Below, one piece after another: positions 34,612 to 46,541 of a stretch of 64,000 nucleotides of DNA. Both the position numbers and the translations under genes were made by a program. The notes under the pieces are model-generated. The model did not search any database, was not told the DNA's origin, and saw nothing but the letters and a program-made list of their open reading frames with translations. How positions within the stretch are numbered: position 1 is the stretch's first letter; every line of letters starts with the position of its first letter. Origin of the DNA: Ciona savignyi. Lineage: Eukaryota > Chordata > Ascidiacea > Phlebobranchia > Cionidae. Location: positions 2,225,939 through 2,289,938 of the forward strand of contig CH002567.1 in NCBI GenBank assembly GCA_000149265.1, given 5' to 3'.

Positions 34612-34865
34612 ATAGGATAGGAGATTCATGTTTATCCCCATGAATGGGAAAACCAATGGGGGTTAACACACGGGCAATCGTCAGATCACCTCGCTCCCAC
34701 CAGAGCTATTACAGTGTGTTGTACATGATAGACACCTTTCTTTAATTTGGTAGAACCCATTAATCCTCTGGGTTCAAGCAATGTCCGTAAAGTGCCTTGC
34801 CCAAGGACACAACCGACTAGAAGAAAAACAGTCGCGCCGCTACACACTTAACCAGCCGGACCATA
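34612..34865 (-). repeat. SINE family 1, reverse copy
   Basis: GATAGGAGATTCATGTTTAT, GGGTTAACACACGGGCAATC and GTAAAGTGCCTTGCCCAAGG; the tRNA head is shortened but ends TTAACCAGCCGGACC. Confidence 0.88.
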
Positions 34866-35671
34866 TAAACAGGAATTAACTATTCTATGGAAGTGGAAAT
34901 TTTACAGCTGTTAGCTTATATATTATGGATGTGCAAGTGTGCATCTCGAAAAAGAAATTATATATGTATGCATCTTTATTTTAGGTTTTCTTTGATTCAA
35001 AGTGAACGAATATTGTTGTCACTCCATTTATTTACTTTTTCGGTCATGGCCATTTTTGTGGTGCTATTTTTGACAAGAAAGAATTGTTCAATCAGGTTAA
35101 AAATTTAGGAATGCTGTTTGACAAGATGATATGTGTAGGCTCTAGAAATATCAAATAACATAAAAGCTATTTTTCTTGACATTTTCTGTGTAGAAGTTGT
35201 AGGTGTATAAACTGGAAGAGTTCCTGCATGTTTTGTAACTTAATGCTGGAAATTTTGATCGAATGAGTGGCTATTCCAATGTTTGTTACAAAAAATATAC
35301 TTCATGAAACTAAACCTCACAACAAAAGCTGCTGAGTTTGTATCTTAATTTCAAAAACCACAGAAGGAAATCGGAAAGAACACATTTCTCTGTGGTAATT
35401 TATTGCATAGACTTTGTTTAAACAAGCAACCGCTTTCTTTGTACGGGAAATCGGTGAAACTTCCTCATGTACTCTGTGAGGAACATCGATGTTGTTCGTT
35501 TCTCCGGATAATAAAGTGCAATGAAAGGGTCGGCTGTTGATGGCCTTACTTCTGGCGCCCCTCGCCTGTGGCTTGCCTTTAAAATATGCAGGATTTGTTT
35601 AGCCTTTTAACAGGTTTAGAAAAACAAAAATCTCAGATCTTTTGAGGTTTTTGTTTTATTATGTATAAGTC

Positions 35672-38600
35672 CTATTTTCCTATAATCCTAATATTAAAAT
35701 TTGAATACTGAAGTTCTGTTTCGTGAAATTTTAGAATACAGGGAACCATAGAACGGCCTCTAAACTGCATCTCTATGAGCTTACCATCCTTGTAGTGAAA
35801 TCGGAGCTTATAAGCGGGATTGTTACCAGCATGAACTGAAGCATCTTCCTCTTCCAATCTCCAGTCATCTCCCTTGTTCAAGGGAAGGTTCCAGTGACCA
35901 CTGGGAATGAATATTGCATTGCATCATCTTATTTAATAGCTTGGTTGGTAAGTGTGCTGGCTATCAGCCAAAGGTTTGCGTGTCGTAAATGGTCACTGGC
36001 TGGTCGGTTTTGTCCTTGAACAAGGCACTTACTTAGCTGACAATGTTCGAATCCAATGGATTAATTAGTTGTATTAAAACTAAAAAAATTCCTTTATTAA
36101 CCCTGCTTAAGCTTTTATGACCCGAAGTTGGGCGCGAGTTAATTTGACTATTACCTGTCTGATAGCACTTCTTGCGTTTTCCCTTTCACAAAGATAAAGC
36201 ATAAATTAAAGAATAGTACCTTCCCAACGACACCACCGTTTTGTTCGCCCAGATTGGAGTTTCAGGGGGTTTGGTGGGGTGTGCCTTGAACTTACTAGAT
36301 GACTCCATATCCATCTTAATTTTACCCCCTGGTTCAAACAAGGCTTGGAACTCTCGTTCCTCGATGTCATCGGCTTCCTTGATTATCCTGTTTATTTGTG
36401 GTCTATTTTATTGATTAATATTGATGTAGTTGGAATACATTGGTTGGTGGGTGTGTGTGCCCATTAATACACTGGTCATTGTCAGATTATATTTTACCTA
36501 CAGTTGAACTGCTAAAACAATTGCAGTGTATTTTTAAATATGATATTACTTGTTACTGTGTAAATGTAGTATATTAAAAGAGGGTAACATTTATTTTAAC
36601 AGCTTGCTTGCCTTGCCTAGATACAACTGCGCAAAATATGTTTAGTGTGAATATTAAACCAGTGTGGCAATAACCTCAGTCCCATCAACCAAACTCCCTA
36701 AACAAACGAAAATATTAGTCTGGAATAAAATGATTTTTTTAATGCCAGTTAAAATTTTACATATTATGTTCAAAATTATCTGTTTACCTATCTCTTTCTT
36801 TGCGTTTTAATTCCGATAATTGCTCTTCAAAACTGATCTTCTTGCATTTTTCCTCAGCTTCCGCTGGTGGTGGTGGGTCATCTACAGATTTAGTCATTGG
36901 TGAAGGCTTCTTTTCTGCCAAAGTTGCAACTTTGGGATGCTTTTCTAAAAAGTTTGCGGAATGAAGATACAGTATCCAGGCAACGTGTATCAATTTATTT
37001 TAAAACGAATTGCTGTACATAGAGGATAGTATATACGTTTTTATCCCCTCGAATTAGCATATGCAATTGGCGTTATCTCGCAGCCCCCGTTGTGTTACCA
37101 AAACTCGAATTAGCATATGCAATTGGCGTTATCTCGCAGCCCCCGTTGTGTTACCAAAACTATGGCAGTGTGTTATGTATGATTAAGTGGGTAGTAAAGC
37201 TCTTCTGAGATCTTGCCAACAGGAACAAGCTTTCACATTTTAGTTGGTCAATGGGTGGATCTAATGGTACCAGATATAACGTGTGAAGAGAAAAATTCTT
37301 GTGTATTCCAGTTTGCTTACCTTCCTTTTCTATTTTATGTCGCGTTTCAACGTTTTTAGTTGTTTTGCATTTGTCTGCGTTATAATGGCAAGGATACCAG
37401 TTCTTATATTCATCACTGTAGCTGGAGTTCCATCCCTGTCTCTGCTTGAACCTAAGCAAAGTTAAGCAAATTGGTTGTCATCTATATCCTGGTGGATGGA
37501 GGAAAAGTGCTTTACCGGATTTAATCACAACATAACAGTAATATATCCCATTCATGGTATGGGGTTACTACTCCAATCACTCACTGTGATCGTTTTATAA
37601 TCGCGACTATAAAGAAAAAAATTCAACAACAATATTTCCTACTTACGTTTGAACACGCTCAGTATCTAGACTGCAACTTGCAAATTGCTTGTGGAAATCT
37701 GGACCACGATCCTCTCCCGGTCCTGAAAAGTTAAGCTTATTAAGTAGCAGTGTGACCGGCCATTTTTCAAAATATTTTCCCATGTTTTATTAGAGAGTAA
37801 TTATGGATTTCAATAAATGTCATTAAATAATATATTAGCTGAAAAAATACCAGAGAACGATTGATTATTAACCATGACGAGAAAAAAAATACCATGAACG
37901 TGGTCATAAACCCTAGAAAAATTTTTGGGAAATAACTTTTTTTGCAACCGAAGGGTTTGGGTTTCAATTTCCATAGAGCATACTGTAGTATCCAGCACTC
38001 AATAGCCATGGTATCATATATTCCTTGCTGCAGAGACACAGCTGTTGTTTACAAACACTGAAAGACTTTGACAACCTAACTCAATAATGAATTTAGATCT
38101 CATGCTATAACCCCACAAAGTTGTTTTTACATCAAGGCAAAGTATGAAAAGTACGGAATTTCTATATACGAAACTCTTTAACCTGATAACACCACATGCT
38201 AACAGTAGCGATAATACAAACCCACCAAGCACTCCCCGATACATTTCCCTCAAGTTCTCTAAATCCTGGGGTGGGATGTTGTTATACAACTGAGTCAGAT
38301 TCTCCTGTTCCATTGAATCAACTGTGAATGGTTTCGTCCGTTTCCCTTCTCTGCTCAAGTGATTTCTATTTGAAGTTTTTGAAGTTCGTGTTGTGTCGGT
38401 TGTTTGTTGGTCGAATGGTTTCATTTGGATGATAGATTCGCTGGTGAAAAATAATTGTTTAAAGAAAGAATAGTTTGCATTGTCATTGATGTTACATTTA
38501 TACAAATGCAAATAAAACCAAAATCACACACATAAAAGTATGGGTTCTTCTATATCAGTGTCAAGTTATTTCAACACATCAAGATCAATTGTTTATACAC

Positions 38601-40644
38601 GTAATTTTGTTCTTATTCAAATATAACTTAAAACAATTGAAAAGCGAAAGGAAATGATTTAACATTAAAACAAATGAGCAACTGTACAATAGCACCCACA
38701 GGTTCCCTTATATTATTCTGAAGGTATAGTTGGAAAATATATATTATATATTTATCATAGATTATTATAAACGATAAAAAATCAATTCACTTGTGCTTAG
38801 GTATTCTATTCACACACCTCTTGACATGGGGCGTTGTTTCCATGGATTTATCCGAGGGCAAATTGTGGAAATACTCAGTGTCAGCAGGTTGATCTTCAGC
38901 CCAAACCTCCCCATGAAGAGAATCAATTGCATTGCAAAGATCTCCAATTCTTAACTTGTCATTTTTCGGTAATTTTGGAGGAGAGTTGTTGGTCTGATGT
39001 TCCTGGGTGGCAGTTGTGCGTTCCTTGTTGATTGGTAATTTTTCAGAGGGAGAACTGGTATTGCCTTCTCTAACCCAAGCTTCGCGTCTTCGATGCTTCT
39101 TCACTGCTTTAGATGACGAAGACGAGGTTCCTTTAGTGGATGCAATGTTGGAATAGGCTGTGAGGTATCTCAATTTGTTCGAGAAATCTTTTTCTAGCTT
39201 TTTCATTGTAGAATCCGCATTTTGTCCTGATCTTGTGCCCAAAGTAGTGTTAGGACGACAAGCTGATTGCTTTTTACCCATTTTGGATTGGTTTGTTCGT
39301 ACATGCATTTTAGCTGTGCTTGTGTGGAGAGCAGATGAGAGAACATTATCAGTTTTATCTTCTTCATATTGTGAAGGCACTGAAAGTTTGGAGCTGTCTT
39401 CACTCTGTTGCTAAGAATCAAATTCTTGTTAGATTTTAATAAAGAGAAATTCGGATATATATTCAGACCGCAAAATAACGGTCGATCATGTTGACCGACG
39501 CTGACAATTAACTTGCAAAACACGCGCATTGATAGTTCAGAGACGCCGGTTCGTTGTAGTATCGATTTATTATTATTATTATTTATTTAAGATTAACCTT
39601 TAAAAAATTACGTTTATGGTTTCGTAGACGCTTTGTTACATCAAACAATCAACGTGTGCATAGTCTATATTAAGATACAATTTACCGATCTAAACGTGAA
39701 TGGGGAAGATAACTAGAACTTGTGTTCCGCACAAAATATACATTTACAAACAAGAATGAAATTACGCTTATTGGCGCCTGGCAATGAAGTTTGTTACCAC
39801 TATAATAATAAAAAAATAGCATGTGGCGAAATGAATAAAGCTTGCCTTTAAAAGCGCCGATTAATCAGATTTCTCCGCGAACGCGTGATAAAGTATTAGC
39901 GCAAATTTTACGGCCTCGAACCGCGTACACAAGCAATCGTCAGATCACCTCGCGCCCATCGTCGGGTTACCGGAGCTATTGCAGTGTGTTGTGTATGGAC
40001 ACGTTCCTTTAATTTAGTAGAACCCATTAACCCGCTGCTGGGTTCGGGCAATGTCCGTAAAGTGCCTTGCCCAAGGACACAACCGACCAGCTAGCGACCA
40101 GTTTCGCACCTGCATCCTTTCGATTGAAAGGCGACGCAGGATCTTATATGTTTAACCTAAGGTGCTTGCCTCTGACTGCGTTGAGCAAGGATAAGCCGAG
40201 CTGAAAGTGTTGACGGTTTCTGCATCCTCTGCTGATTTTGTCTCTTTTTCTTTAGGGATGTCACGTTTAAGAGTTTTTTTGTCAACACGAAACGTATCAT
40301 ATGTAAAAGGCCTAAGCGGCCATCTTTTATATTGCAAGTTGTACTCCGTTGGCGCCTGGGGTCGGGTTGGCTTGATCAGTCTAAGTTGAAAAAAGGTTTT
40401 GAACACAGTAAATTATTGAACTATAATGACAATCTATCCAATAACTCCGCGACCTTATAGGTTCGGTAACCCAACTGTGAGCGTTAGTTAATATGCACAT
40501 GACATGTGTTTTAACGCCTTTTAATCACCCTCGAAGTGATATATAACATATCGGTATAATGGTAATTTAAATTTTAAGATTTTAAAACTTTTTTATTACT
40601 TACCGAATCCTTTCTTTAATCATGGACGGTGTGACGTTGTTCAT
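35672..40644 (-). CDS. Uncharacterised 611-residue protein with EY-x-W motifs, 9 exons
   Basis: Exons 40644-40604, 40380-40170, 39410-38818, 38440-38226, 37722-37647, 37451-37321, 36944-36788, 36402-36220 and 35900-35672 join in frame. Exon 2 must end at a GC donor (GAG|GCAAGC) to stay open; all other introns are GT-AG. The product has no signal peptide or membrane span. It is hydrophilic, with APTEYNLQYKRWP near the N-terminus, YSDEYKNWYPC in exon 6, a Ser/Lys-rich middle and a charged EEQLSELKRKERDR segment. The EY...W motifs recall the SEYQRxFxW repeats of microtubule-binding MDM1/MAP6-type proteins, so a cytoskeletal or ciliary role is possible but only a guess. Confidence 0.72.
35940..36205 (+). 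repeat. SINE family 1, old forward copy
   Basis: GGTCGGTTTTGTCCTTGAAC and AAGGCACTTACTTAGCTGAC in the last intron of the 9-exon gene. Confidence 0.6.
37022..37200 (-). repeat. SINE family 1 fragment with a perfect 57-bp tandem duplication
   Basis: The stretch beginning CTCGAATTAGCATATGCAAT and ending GTTACCAAAA occurs twice in a row (about 37047-37103 and 37104-37160) with no visible difference. The right part (GTGTGTTATGTATGATTAAG) is SINE body. Confidence 0.8.
39900..40140 (-). repeat. SINE family 1, reverse copy beside exon 2
   Basis: CACAAGCAATCGTCAGATCA, GGTTACCGGAGCTATTGCAG and CGATTGAAAGGCGACGCA are well preserved. It lies about 30 bases from the exon 2 end of the 9-exon gene. Confidence 0.88.
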
Positions 40645-40875
40645 TGTTTTTTTTAAAGAATATATAATTTTTTCCAACTAGTATATTTTAATAAAATATA
40701 TAAAGAGCACCAACTAGAACAAAACATGGTATAATATCCGCAAAAGGCATACAATAAAATCTCATTGTTTCTTTCTAACGTCATAGTGGCCGTCGTCATT
40801 CCATGGAAACGTTTATTTACCTTGCAGTTGTATCAGGAATTTTTATTGTTAACTGGCTAAGAATTTGCGCAGAAA
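40645..40875. promoter_or_regulatory. Shared promoter region between divergent genes
   Basis: Only 231 bases separate the start codons of the 9-exon minus gene and the four-pass plus gene. No clear TATA pairing was assigned. CAG at 40870-40872, two bases before the plus-strand ATG context, could be a splice acceptor. Confidence 0.4.
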
Positions 40876-41547
40876 ATGAAGATTCGAGTTGCTACCGTCG
40901 TCGAACCTGTCATCGAGGAACAGACAGGTGTGGGGAGAGAGGTAGCAGCTTTTGATTCGTCTCTACATGTGTTAAATCCCAAAGAAGCTCATCAATATGC
41001 AGTTAAATTTCATGCAGTCATGGGTTTGGTTTCAATTTTATGTGGGATTGTGGTCCGTCTTGTCGCTGGCAGTGCATCTGCTGGATGTGCGTATTTCTTC
41101 GCTGGTTCATGTATCTCACTGGCAAGCCAAGGCCTTTTCACTGGATTCATGTTCTTACTACCAGTCATTTTTAAAGCGGCACACAACAAAATGCAGAAAC
41201 TTGACAAAACAATAATACACAAAAAGTTGAATGCTATTATAAACGTTGTTGAAAGCAAGTTTACAGCTATCTATCTACTATTATGCGTTTCAAATTGTAT
41301 TTTCGCGTTTGCCTTATTTCTTACCACGTTTGTATGGGCATGCATGATGCCTGCGTTTGTATTTGTATCAACCCAAGTTGCCGGGATGTACGAAATCGTC
41401 GTGTTTTGCCAAGTTATGCTTATTTTTGTAGGTGCCTTCGAATTCGTCGTCTGCTTTGCTGATATATTTTTCTTTGCTTTGTGGAAAAAACTAATTTCTG
41501 CCAAAATTACCGGAGATACTGCTGAACCTGACGTCGAAATACAATAA
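40876..41547 (+). CDS. Four-pass membrane protein, MS4A/TMEM176-like, single exon
   Basis: One open frame of 223 residues with a clear ATG. It has a soluble N-terminus of about 40 residues, then four hydrophobic spans at roughly 43-63, 73-103, 133-163 and 172-204, and a short acidic tail. This 2+2 arrangement with GLVSILCGIV and FAGSCISLASQGLFTG recalls MS4A (CD20-like) proteins, which often have this span spacing. No diagnostic motif was found, so the family call is tentative. Intronless. Confidence 0.7.
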   Translation: MKIRVATVVEPVIEEQTGVGREVAAFDSSLHVLNPKEAHQYAVKFHAVMGLVSILCGIVVRLVAGSASAGCAYFFAGSCISLASQGLFTGFMFLLPVIFKAAHNKMQKLDKTIIHKKLNAIINVVESKFTAIYLLLCVSNCIFAFALFLTTFVWACMMPAFVFVSTQVAGMYEIVVFCQVMLIFVGAFEFVVCFADIFFFALWKKLISAKITGDTAEPDVEIQ

Positions 41548-41856
41548 ACAACACGCCAGCAAAATTGTGTTGTGTGATAGTTTTTATTGTTTAAAACCAT
41601 CTAGAATCTAGATGCACAATATAGTTGTATGCAATGGTGACTATATATCTGCCTGAAGATTTTAAACAAACCGTAATATAATATTTCTGTCCCGTATTCT
41701 TTTCGAAAACAGGGAAATACCTGGCCACATTTTGTGATTTTGTCCCAAGGCAATGTAACTAAGGAACGTTGTTAAAAAACAAAAGAATTATATTAAAATA
41801 TACAAAAAACTGGAGTCCAAGCAATGACCAGTTAGTTTTCCCAACGACAAGTTATA

Positions 41857-42690
41857 CTATTTAGCGGGTGGTTTCGATCCTGCAAACTTTCTGCGGGCGG
41901 TCGTGCGCGGTGAAATTTCCTTATAGCAGCTTACTTGATTACGCAAGAACTCAAATTCAGTGTTTTTCCTGCAACTTTCGTAGGACTTTAATCGCTGCCG
42001 TCGCGCTACAGCCGTGTAAAAGAATGGATCAATATTTAGCCTTGTACTTTTCTTCGCGTTAATCTTTTTGAAATCAAAAGGTTTGGACTGGTGCGGCAGC
42101 GGCAATATCATAGGTGGTAGAATGTATTCATCTGTGTACTTCTGGTGCCAGCATTTTGAATTTGATCTGTGATCGTAAAAAAGCATGTAGGCCTAAATAC
42201 TTAAATGTGGTTTACCATTGAAAAAATAGGCCCATCCTTGATCGGGCGTTTATGTTTACTATAGTCGCTAGGTAGAAGGGGCTGTGGCATAATTTTAATG
42301 GTAGGTTTTTAAACTTAAAAATTACCAGCACTTGTAAGCCGATCAAACCAGCATCTATAAGCCCATGCTTAAATGGATGACCTATCTTATTTACAGTATT
42401 GCCAATAACTGTGGATAAATGTTTTAGGCTAATACCGGTTACATCTACTATAGTGTTGTATAGCAACACACACTGCGTCGCATTCGTTAAGTCCTATATA
42501 TATCTCACCTGCTTTCGTTTAATAACGGTAACTTGGTTTGTGATTTAACACCAAATTTCGAATACTTCTTGTGCGGACTGTTGATGTCTTTCTTTGTGTG
42601 TTTATTTGTAACTTGTGGTTGATTCAGAGACGGCCAATTTTGTTTAAACCTTATGTAAACCGTGCTATCTTTACTCTGATCTCTGGGCAT
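41857..42690 (-). CDS. Small uncharacterised protein, 2 exons
   Basis: Exons 42690-42509 and 42166-41857 splice in frame (phase 2, GT-AG) to 163 residues. The product is basic and hydrophilic, with VYIRFKQNWPSLNQPQ near the start, WHQKYTDEYILPP at the junction and a C-terminal RKFAGSKPPAK. No known domain was recognised. The YTDEY and NWP motifs resemble those of small axonemal or microtubule inner proteins, which is only a hint. An extra 5' exon is possible because a CTAG lies upstream of the chosen ATG in frame. Confidence 0.6.
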
Positions 42691-43264
42691 ATTTTGAGCT
42701 ACGAAGTAAGGCCTAGATTGCAATATATGTCAATTAAACACGGTTTCTGCAAATTCGAAACTAAAAGAACTTTATATTGAATACATGGATATAAAAGGTA
42801 GAACACAAATGCGTAATTTTTCTTTACGTTTTACTGTCACATGTTCCTTATTAATACAGATATAACTAACTACTCAGACTACATAACAAAGAAATTAGCC
42901 TAACCGTTCGTGTAAGTAACGTGGCTATCGACGAGGAAGGGAGTGAATCGGTTTGTTCTAAGAAAACAAAACCGCGATCTTTCGAGGAGTGATATCGACA
43001 TTGGCTCGCTAATTTCACGAAAAAAAGCAGGAAACTGCTAACCAAAATATTGGGGCGTTAAGATTATAGTTTAAAAGAGGATTAAACGCACTCTTCAGAA
43101 TTATGGGTTCCCTTCGAATCCATAGGGAACACGTAATGATTTTCCGCATTTTTTCTGCGTAGTGCTCGTGACAGGCAGGTCATGTCGCCAGATTATTGGC
43201 ATAAGGGTTTATCCAATCAGAATAAAACATACATAAATTAGGGAACCCCATAAGATAACCAATC

Positions 43265-43640
43265 AAAAAATGTTTTATGCATATTAAGAGCAGGTTATCT
43301 AACAATATTTAAAGTTGCATTGCGATCCCATTAACAAATGCCCGTCACAATCATGATATAAAAACAAATCTTCATTTTTAGGGTATTACCCTATTTATTT
43401 TTTTCTTTTAAATGCAGTGGATAGCGCATTCCCGCAGATTTGATCATAATTGGAGCATTAGTTCAATCGATATGCCCAAAACCGCCAACTTTTTAGAAAA
43501 AATCATCCAAAAGTTTGGTTTCTTTACATGTTGTCTAATAAATTACAAAGTTTCATCGAGATTTCATTACTCCTTTTGGTAGATGTCGGGCAAAACATGT
43601 CACGGCTGCCAAGCGTTCGACGAAAAAAACTGAAAAAACA
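43265..43640 (+). repeat. Dispersed unit of the 335-bp satellite family
   Basis: CCGTCACAATCATGATATAA, TAGGGTATTACCCTATTTAT and ATTACAAAGTTTCATCGAGA match the array in CLCA-CUB intron 24. Confidence 0.7.
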
Positions 43641-43788
43641 AGATGTCCCATTTACCCAAATAGTACCCATAACTATGACAGTCCGGTAAGCACGGACCGT
43701 ACGTGCACATGTCTAATAATAGCCGGTTTAATAAACATAGATAACAAGATTGGGTATTTACCTCTGGGACCCATGCGTTTCTGTTTAG

Positions 43789-44078
43789 GAAAGGATATTC
43801 ATTTTTATTCCCGTGAATGGGAAAACCAAGGGGATGAACACACGGGCAATCGTCAGATTACCTCGCGCCCATCGTCGGGTTACCGGAGCTATTGCAGTAT
43901 GTTGTGTAGGATAGACCAGTTACTTTTATTTGGTAGAACCCATTAATCCGCCGGGTGCAGGCAATGTCCGTAAAGTGCCTTGCCCAAAGACACAACCGAC
44001 TAGCTAGCGACTAGTTTTGCATCTGCAACCTTTTGATTGAAAGGCGACGCACTTAACCGATAGACCAACCGGCCGGAT
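43789..44078 (-). repeat. SINE family 1, near full-length reverse copy
   Basis: GGAAAGGATATTCATTTTTA at the tail, ACCCATTAATCCGCCGGGTG in the body and CACTTAACCGATAGACCAAC at the tRNA-like head. It is inserted between parts of two older repeats. Confidence 0.9.
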
Positions 44079-44084
44079 AAGTTT

Positions 44085-44212
44085 GCAGTAAAAACTACAT
44101 ACTCCGTGTATAAAATAAACCAAATGTGGTTAGGTGTACTGCTTGCATAAAAACATAGCATACAAGTGGTGTATTGCAAATAGTGGTGGTTAAACACGTG
44201 GTTAACACTTTC
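44085..44212 (-). repeat. CACGTG-type repeat end, reverse
   Basis: GTGGTGGTTAAACACGTGGT and GTTAACACTTTCCAG are the reverse complement of the ends at 29255 and 46712. Confidence 0.6.
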
Positions 44213-44479
44213 CAGTATTTAAATTTCTTCGACGACCTGGCTGTGTTATAATAAGGCTACTGTTTTCTTAGCAAGATGTGCACTATCCGTGCAATTTAAT
44301 ATCCGAAAATACAACTTCCCAGCACTTTTACTCATCTTTGAAGTATATGCATCGTGAAAACCGGCTGTTTTCTGCTAAACAACTAAACGCAATAAATGGA
44401 AGGTCCATATAAGAATAAAGCAAGCAATCGACATCCAGCTAACTAAGTCAAGTATAAAGCTTTCAAGTTATTTCATGCG

Positions 44480-46541
44480 CTATGACGTAACAGATATTTC
44501 TTTTGTTGCGTCAGAAAGCTGATTAATATCTTCATTTTGAAGACGCTTATTTTTAACCGCTTGATAAAGTTTGGTGGTAAGTCCTTCCTTATTACGGGCG
44601 ATTTCCACAGCAAGGAACTGGATTCGAGTTGCTGAAATGTAAAAGGAAGAATATTGAGATGCCAAATACCACTTTGTTGTTATTTAATACGAAGGTAAAA
44701 ATGAATAAACTAAAAAACTTAACTTCTTAACGCACACGTAGAAATTTGTCTTATAAATAGCGCATTGCATCAATACCACCTGGTACCTAGCCAGCTGTTT
44801 GGGCAGATTTCCTCGCAAATATACACCAAAACGTTTCCACACAGAATGTATCATCAGATTATCACATGCCTACTGTGGGATTGGTGAAGTTATTCCATGC
44901 GTGTCGTTAATATTCAACACGATTCTACAATTTTAGAATAATGCATGAATACGCCAGGTTCAGGTGATATCCACCAAGCCTTACCCAAGATACAACGGAC
45001 TAGCTACAGAAAAGTTTCAAACCTGCAACCCTTCGGCTAACAGGGGTCTTGCACTATTGGTAGTAATATTTGAAATATGAACATCAATTACCAAACACTG
45101 TGTTGGACTCTGCATACTCAATTAAAGGATCCAACCTCAGTAGAGTCCCGTAATTGAAATCATCAATCACTCCATCAAACTTCCTGCAGAACTTCCTCCA
45201 ATTCTGCAGTTACATAGCATATTAGATATTACACTTTCCATGCCAGAGCCAACTTCACAATTTATATACATAGTAGACAAAACTGAAGTGATAAATTATT
45301 ATTCATTAAATTTATGTCAGGTCATCCAATTCTGGTCTACACATCTAAATATGCATGAGGATTTATGCAATCTAATACATTTTTATGCATTTTGATGCTA
45401 GAAANNNNNNNNNNNNNNNNNNNNNNNNNNNNNNNNNNNNNNNNNNNNNNNNNNNNNNNNNNNNNNNNNNNNNNNNNNNNNNNNNNNNNNNNNNNNNNNN
45501 NNNNNNNNNNNNNNNNNNNNNNNNNNNNNNNNNNNNNNNNNNNNNNNNNNNNNNNNNNNNNNNNNNNNNNNNNNNNNNNNNNNNNNNNNNNNNNNNNNNN
45601 NNNNNNNNNNNNNNNNNNNNNNNNNNNNNNNNNNNNNNNNNNNNNNNNNNNNNNNNNNNNNNNNNNNNNNNNNNNNNNNNNNNNNNNNNNNNCACCTCAT
45701 CAGCTGTAGCAACCCAACCATGATATTCTGATGGTTGTTTTATTACACTACACCCTTACCTTGTGTTTTCCAACAGTCAACAGAATGCCAGCCACATTTA
45801 AGTTATTACAATTTTTGCAATGGTTTTCTAATTTTTTATATACCTTTACACTTTTAACTGTTAATTTAAAACCTCTAGATTAAGCATAGCTAAGTGCTTT
45901 GCTAAAGGAAGGTTAAGATCGAACCGATAAATTATTACATTTAGATTTTTGGTCAAAGTAACTGGAGTTGGTTATTAGTGCATTGCTAAAAAAACAGAAA
46001 TGCCCTATTTTCCACCCCATCTCACATTGTAATGCATCTCAGCTTCATCAGAAGCTTTCATCGCCCATGACACTTCAATGGTTCTCTGGAATTAATTTAA
46101 TTATTTAGGTAATTTTTGTATAAACTTTTTTTTTATGCCCCGGGTAAAATATATAAACATCAAGAAAATGCTATCAATTATGATAAATAACGAAACTAGC
46201 AATGAAAAAGGTTAAAACTTTAAAACAAAATCCGGTATGATTATTTTGCTATTGGTAGTAATAGTAAGGTAGTGCATAGAAACCAGCTGCAGGTTAAATC
46301 GATGTTACCTTGGGTAAGGCACAAAATATAACAGACTACAAGAGCTTCAGAAACCTAACTGTGTCTGTAGTAATTTGACGATTGTTTGTGTTACAAGCCT
46401 CTTTGATGTATCACCAATAAGAATAAACAAGATCTTGAAAGCACTTTTTGGAGAAAAAAAACACACAAAAAGTCTTTGGCCGAAAATAAAAAAATATCAT
46501 CAACATAGACTTACATCATTTCCTAAGGAGTTTGGATCCAT
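44480..46541 (-). CDS. PBDC1: PBDC1, eEF1A chaperone family, one exon missing in a gap
   Basis: Four exons are visible: 46541-46515 (MDPNSLGND), 46085-46026 (RTIEVSWAMKASDEAEMHYN), 45203-45092 (NWRKFCRKFDGVIDDFNYGT onward) and 44631-44480 (ATRIQFLAVEIARNKEG onward, to the stop). They match PBDC1 in order. The family's middle segment of about 45 residues, expected between exons 2 and 3, is absent and the 288-N gap lies exactly there. The yeast homologue (Ypl225w/Chp1) is a cotranslational chaperone for translation factor eEF1A; the animal protein is thought to act likewise in the cytosol. The acidic tail of human PBDC1 is shorter here. Confidence 0.88.
44975..45045 (-). repeat. SINE family 1 head fragment
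   Basis: CCTTACCCAAGATACAACGG, then TTTCAAACCTGCAACCCTTC, correspond to the reverse of the SINE head region. In the last PBDC1 intron. Confidence 0.55.
45405..45692. other. Assembly gap (288 N)
   Basis: A run of 288 N inside PBDC1, most likely containing its third exon. Confidence 0.99.
46255..46400 (+). repeat. SINE family 1, decayed forward fragment
   Basis: CCAGCTGCAGGTTAAATCGA and TTACCTTGGGTAAGGCACA recall the SINE body. In PBDC1 intron 1, antisense. Confidence 0.45.

Larger units (their letters stand above)
33882..35671. other. Spacer between convergent genes
   Basis: Apart from the 3' UTR signal and one reverse SINE (34612-34865) no gene, RNA or tandem repeat was recognised. Confidence 0.6.
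42691..44479. other. Spacer with satellite-like and SINE repeats
   Basis: No gene seen. It contains a TGGGTTCCC-ended segment (43107-43250), a 335-bp-family segment (43265-43640), a reverse SINE (43789-44078) and a CACGTG-type repeat end (44085-44212). Confidence 0.6.

Noticed and set aside
38014..38225. Extension of exon 4 of the nine-exon gene (VLSLLLACGVIRLKSF)
   Set aside because: The GTGGGT donor at 38225 joins in phase to exon 5; the extension reads into intron sequence.
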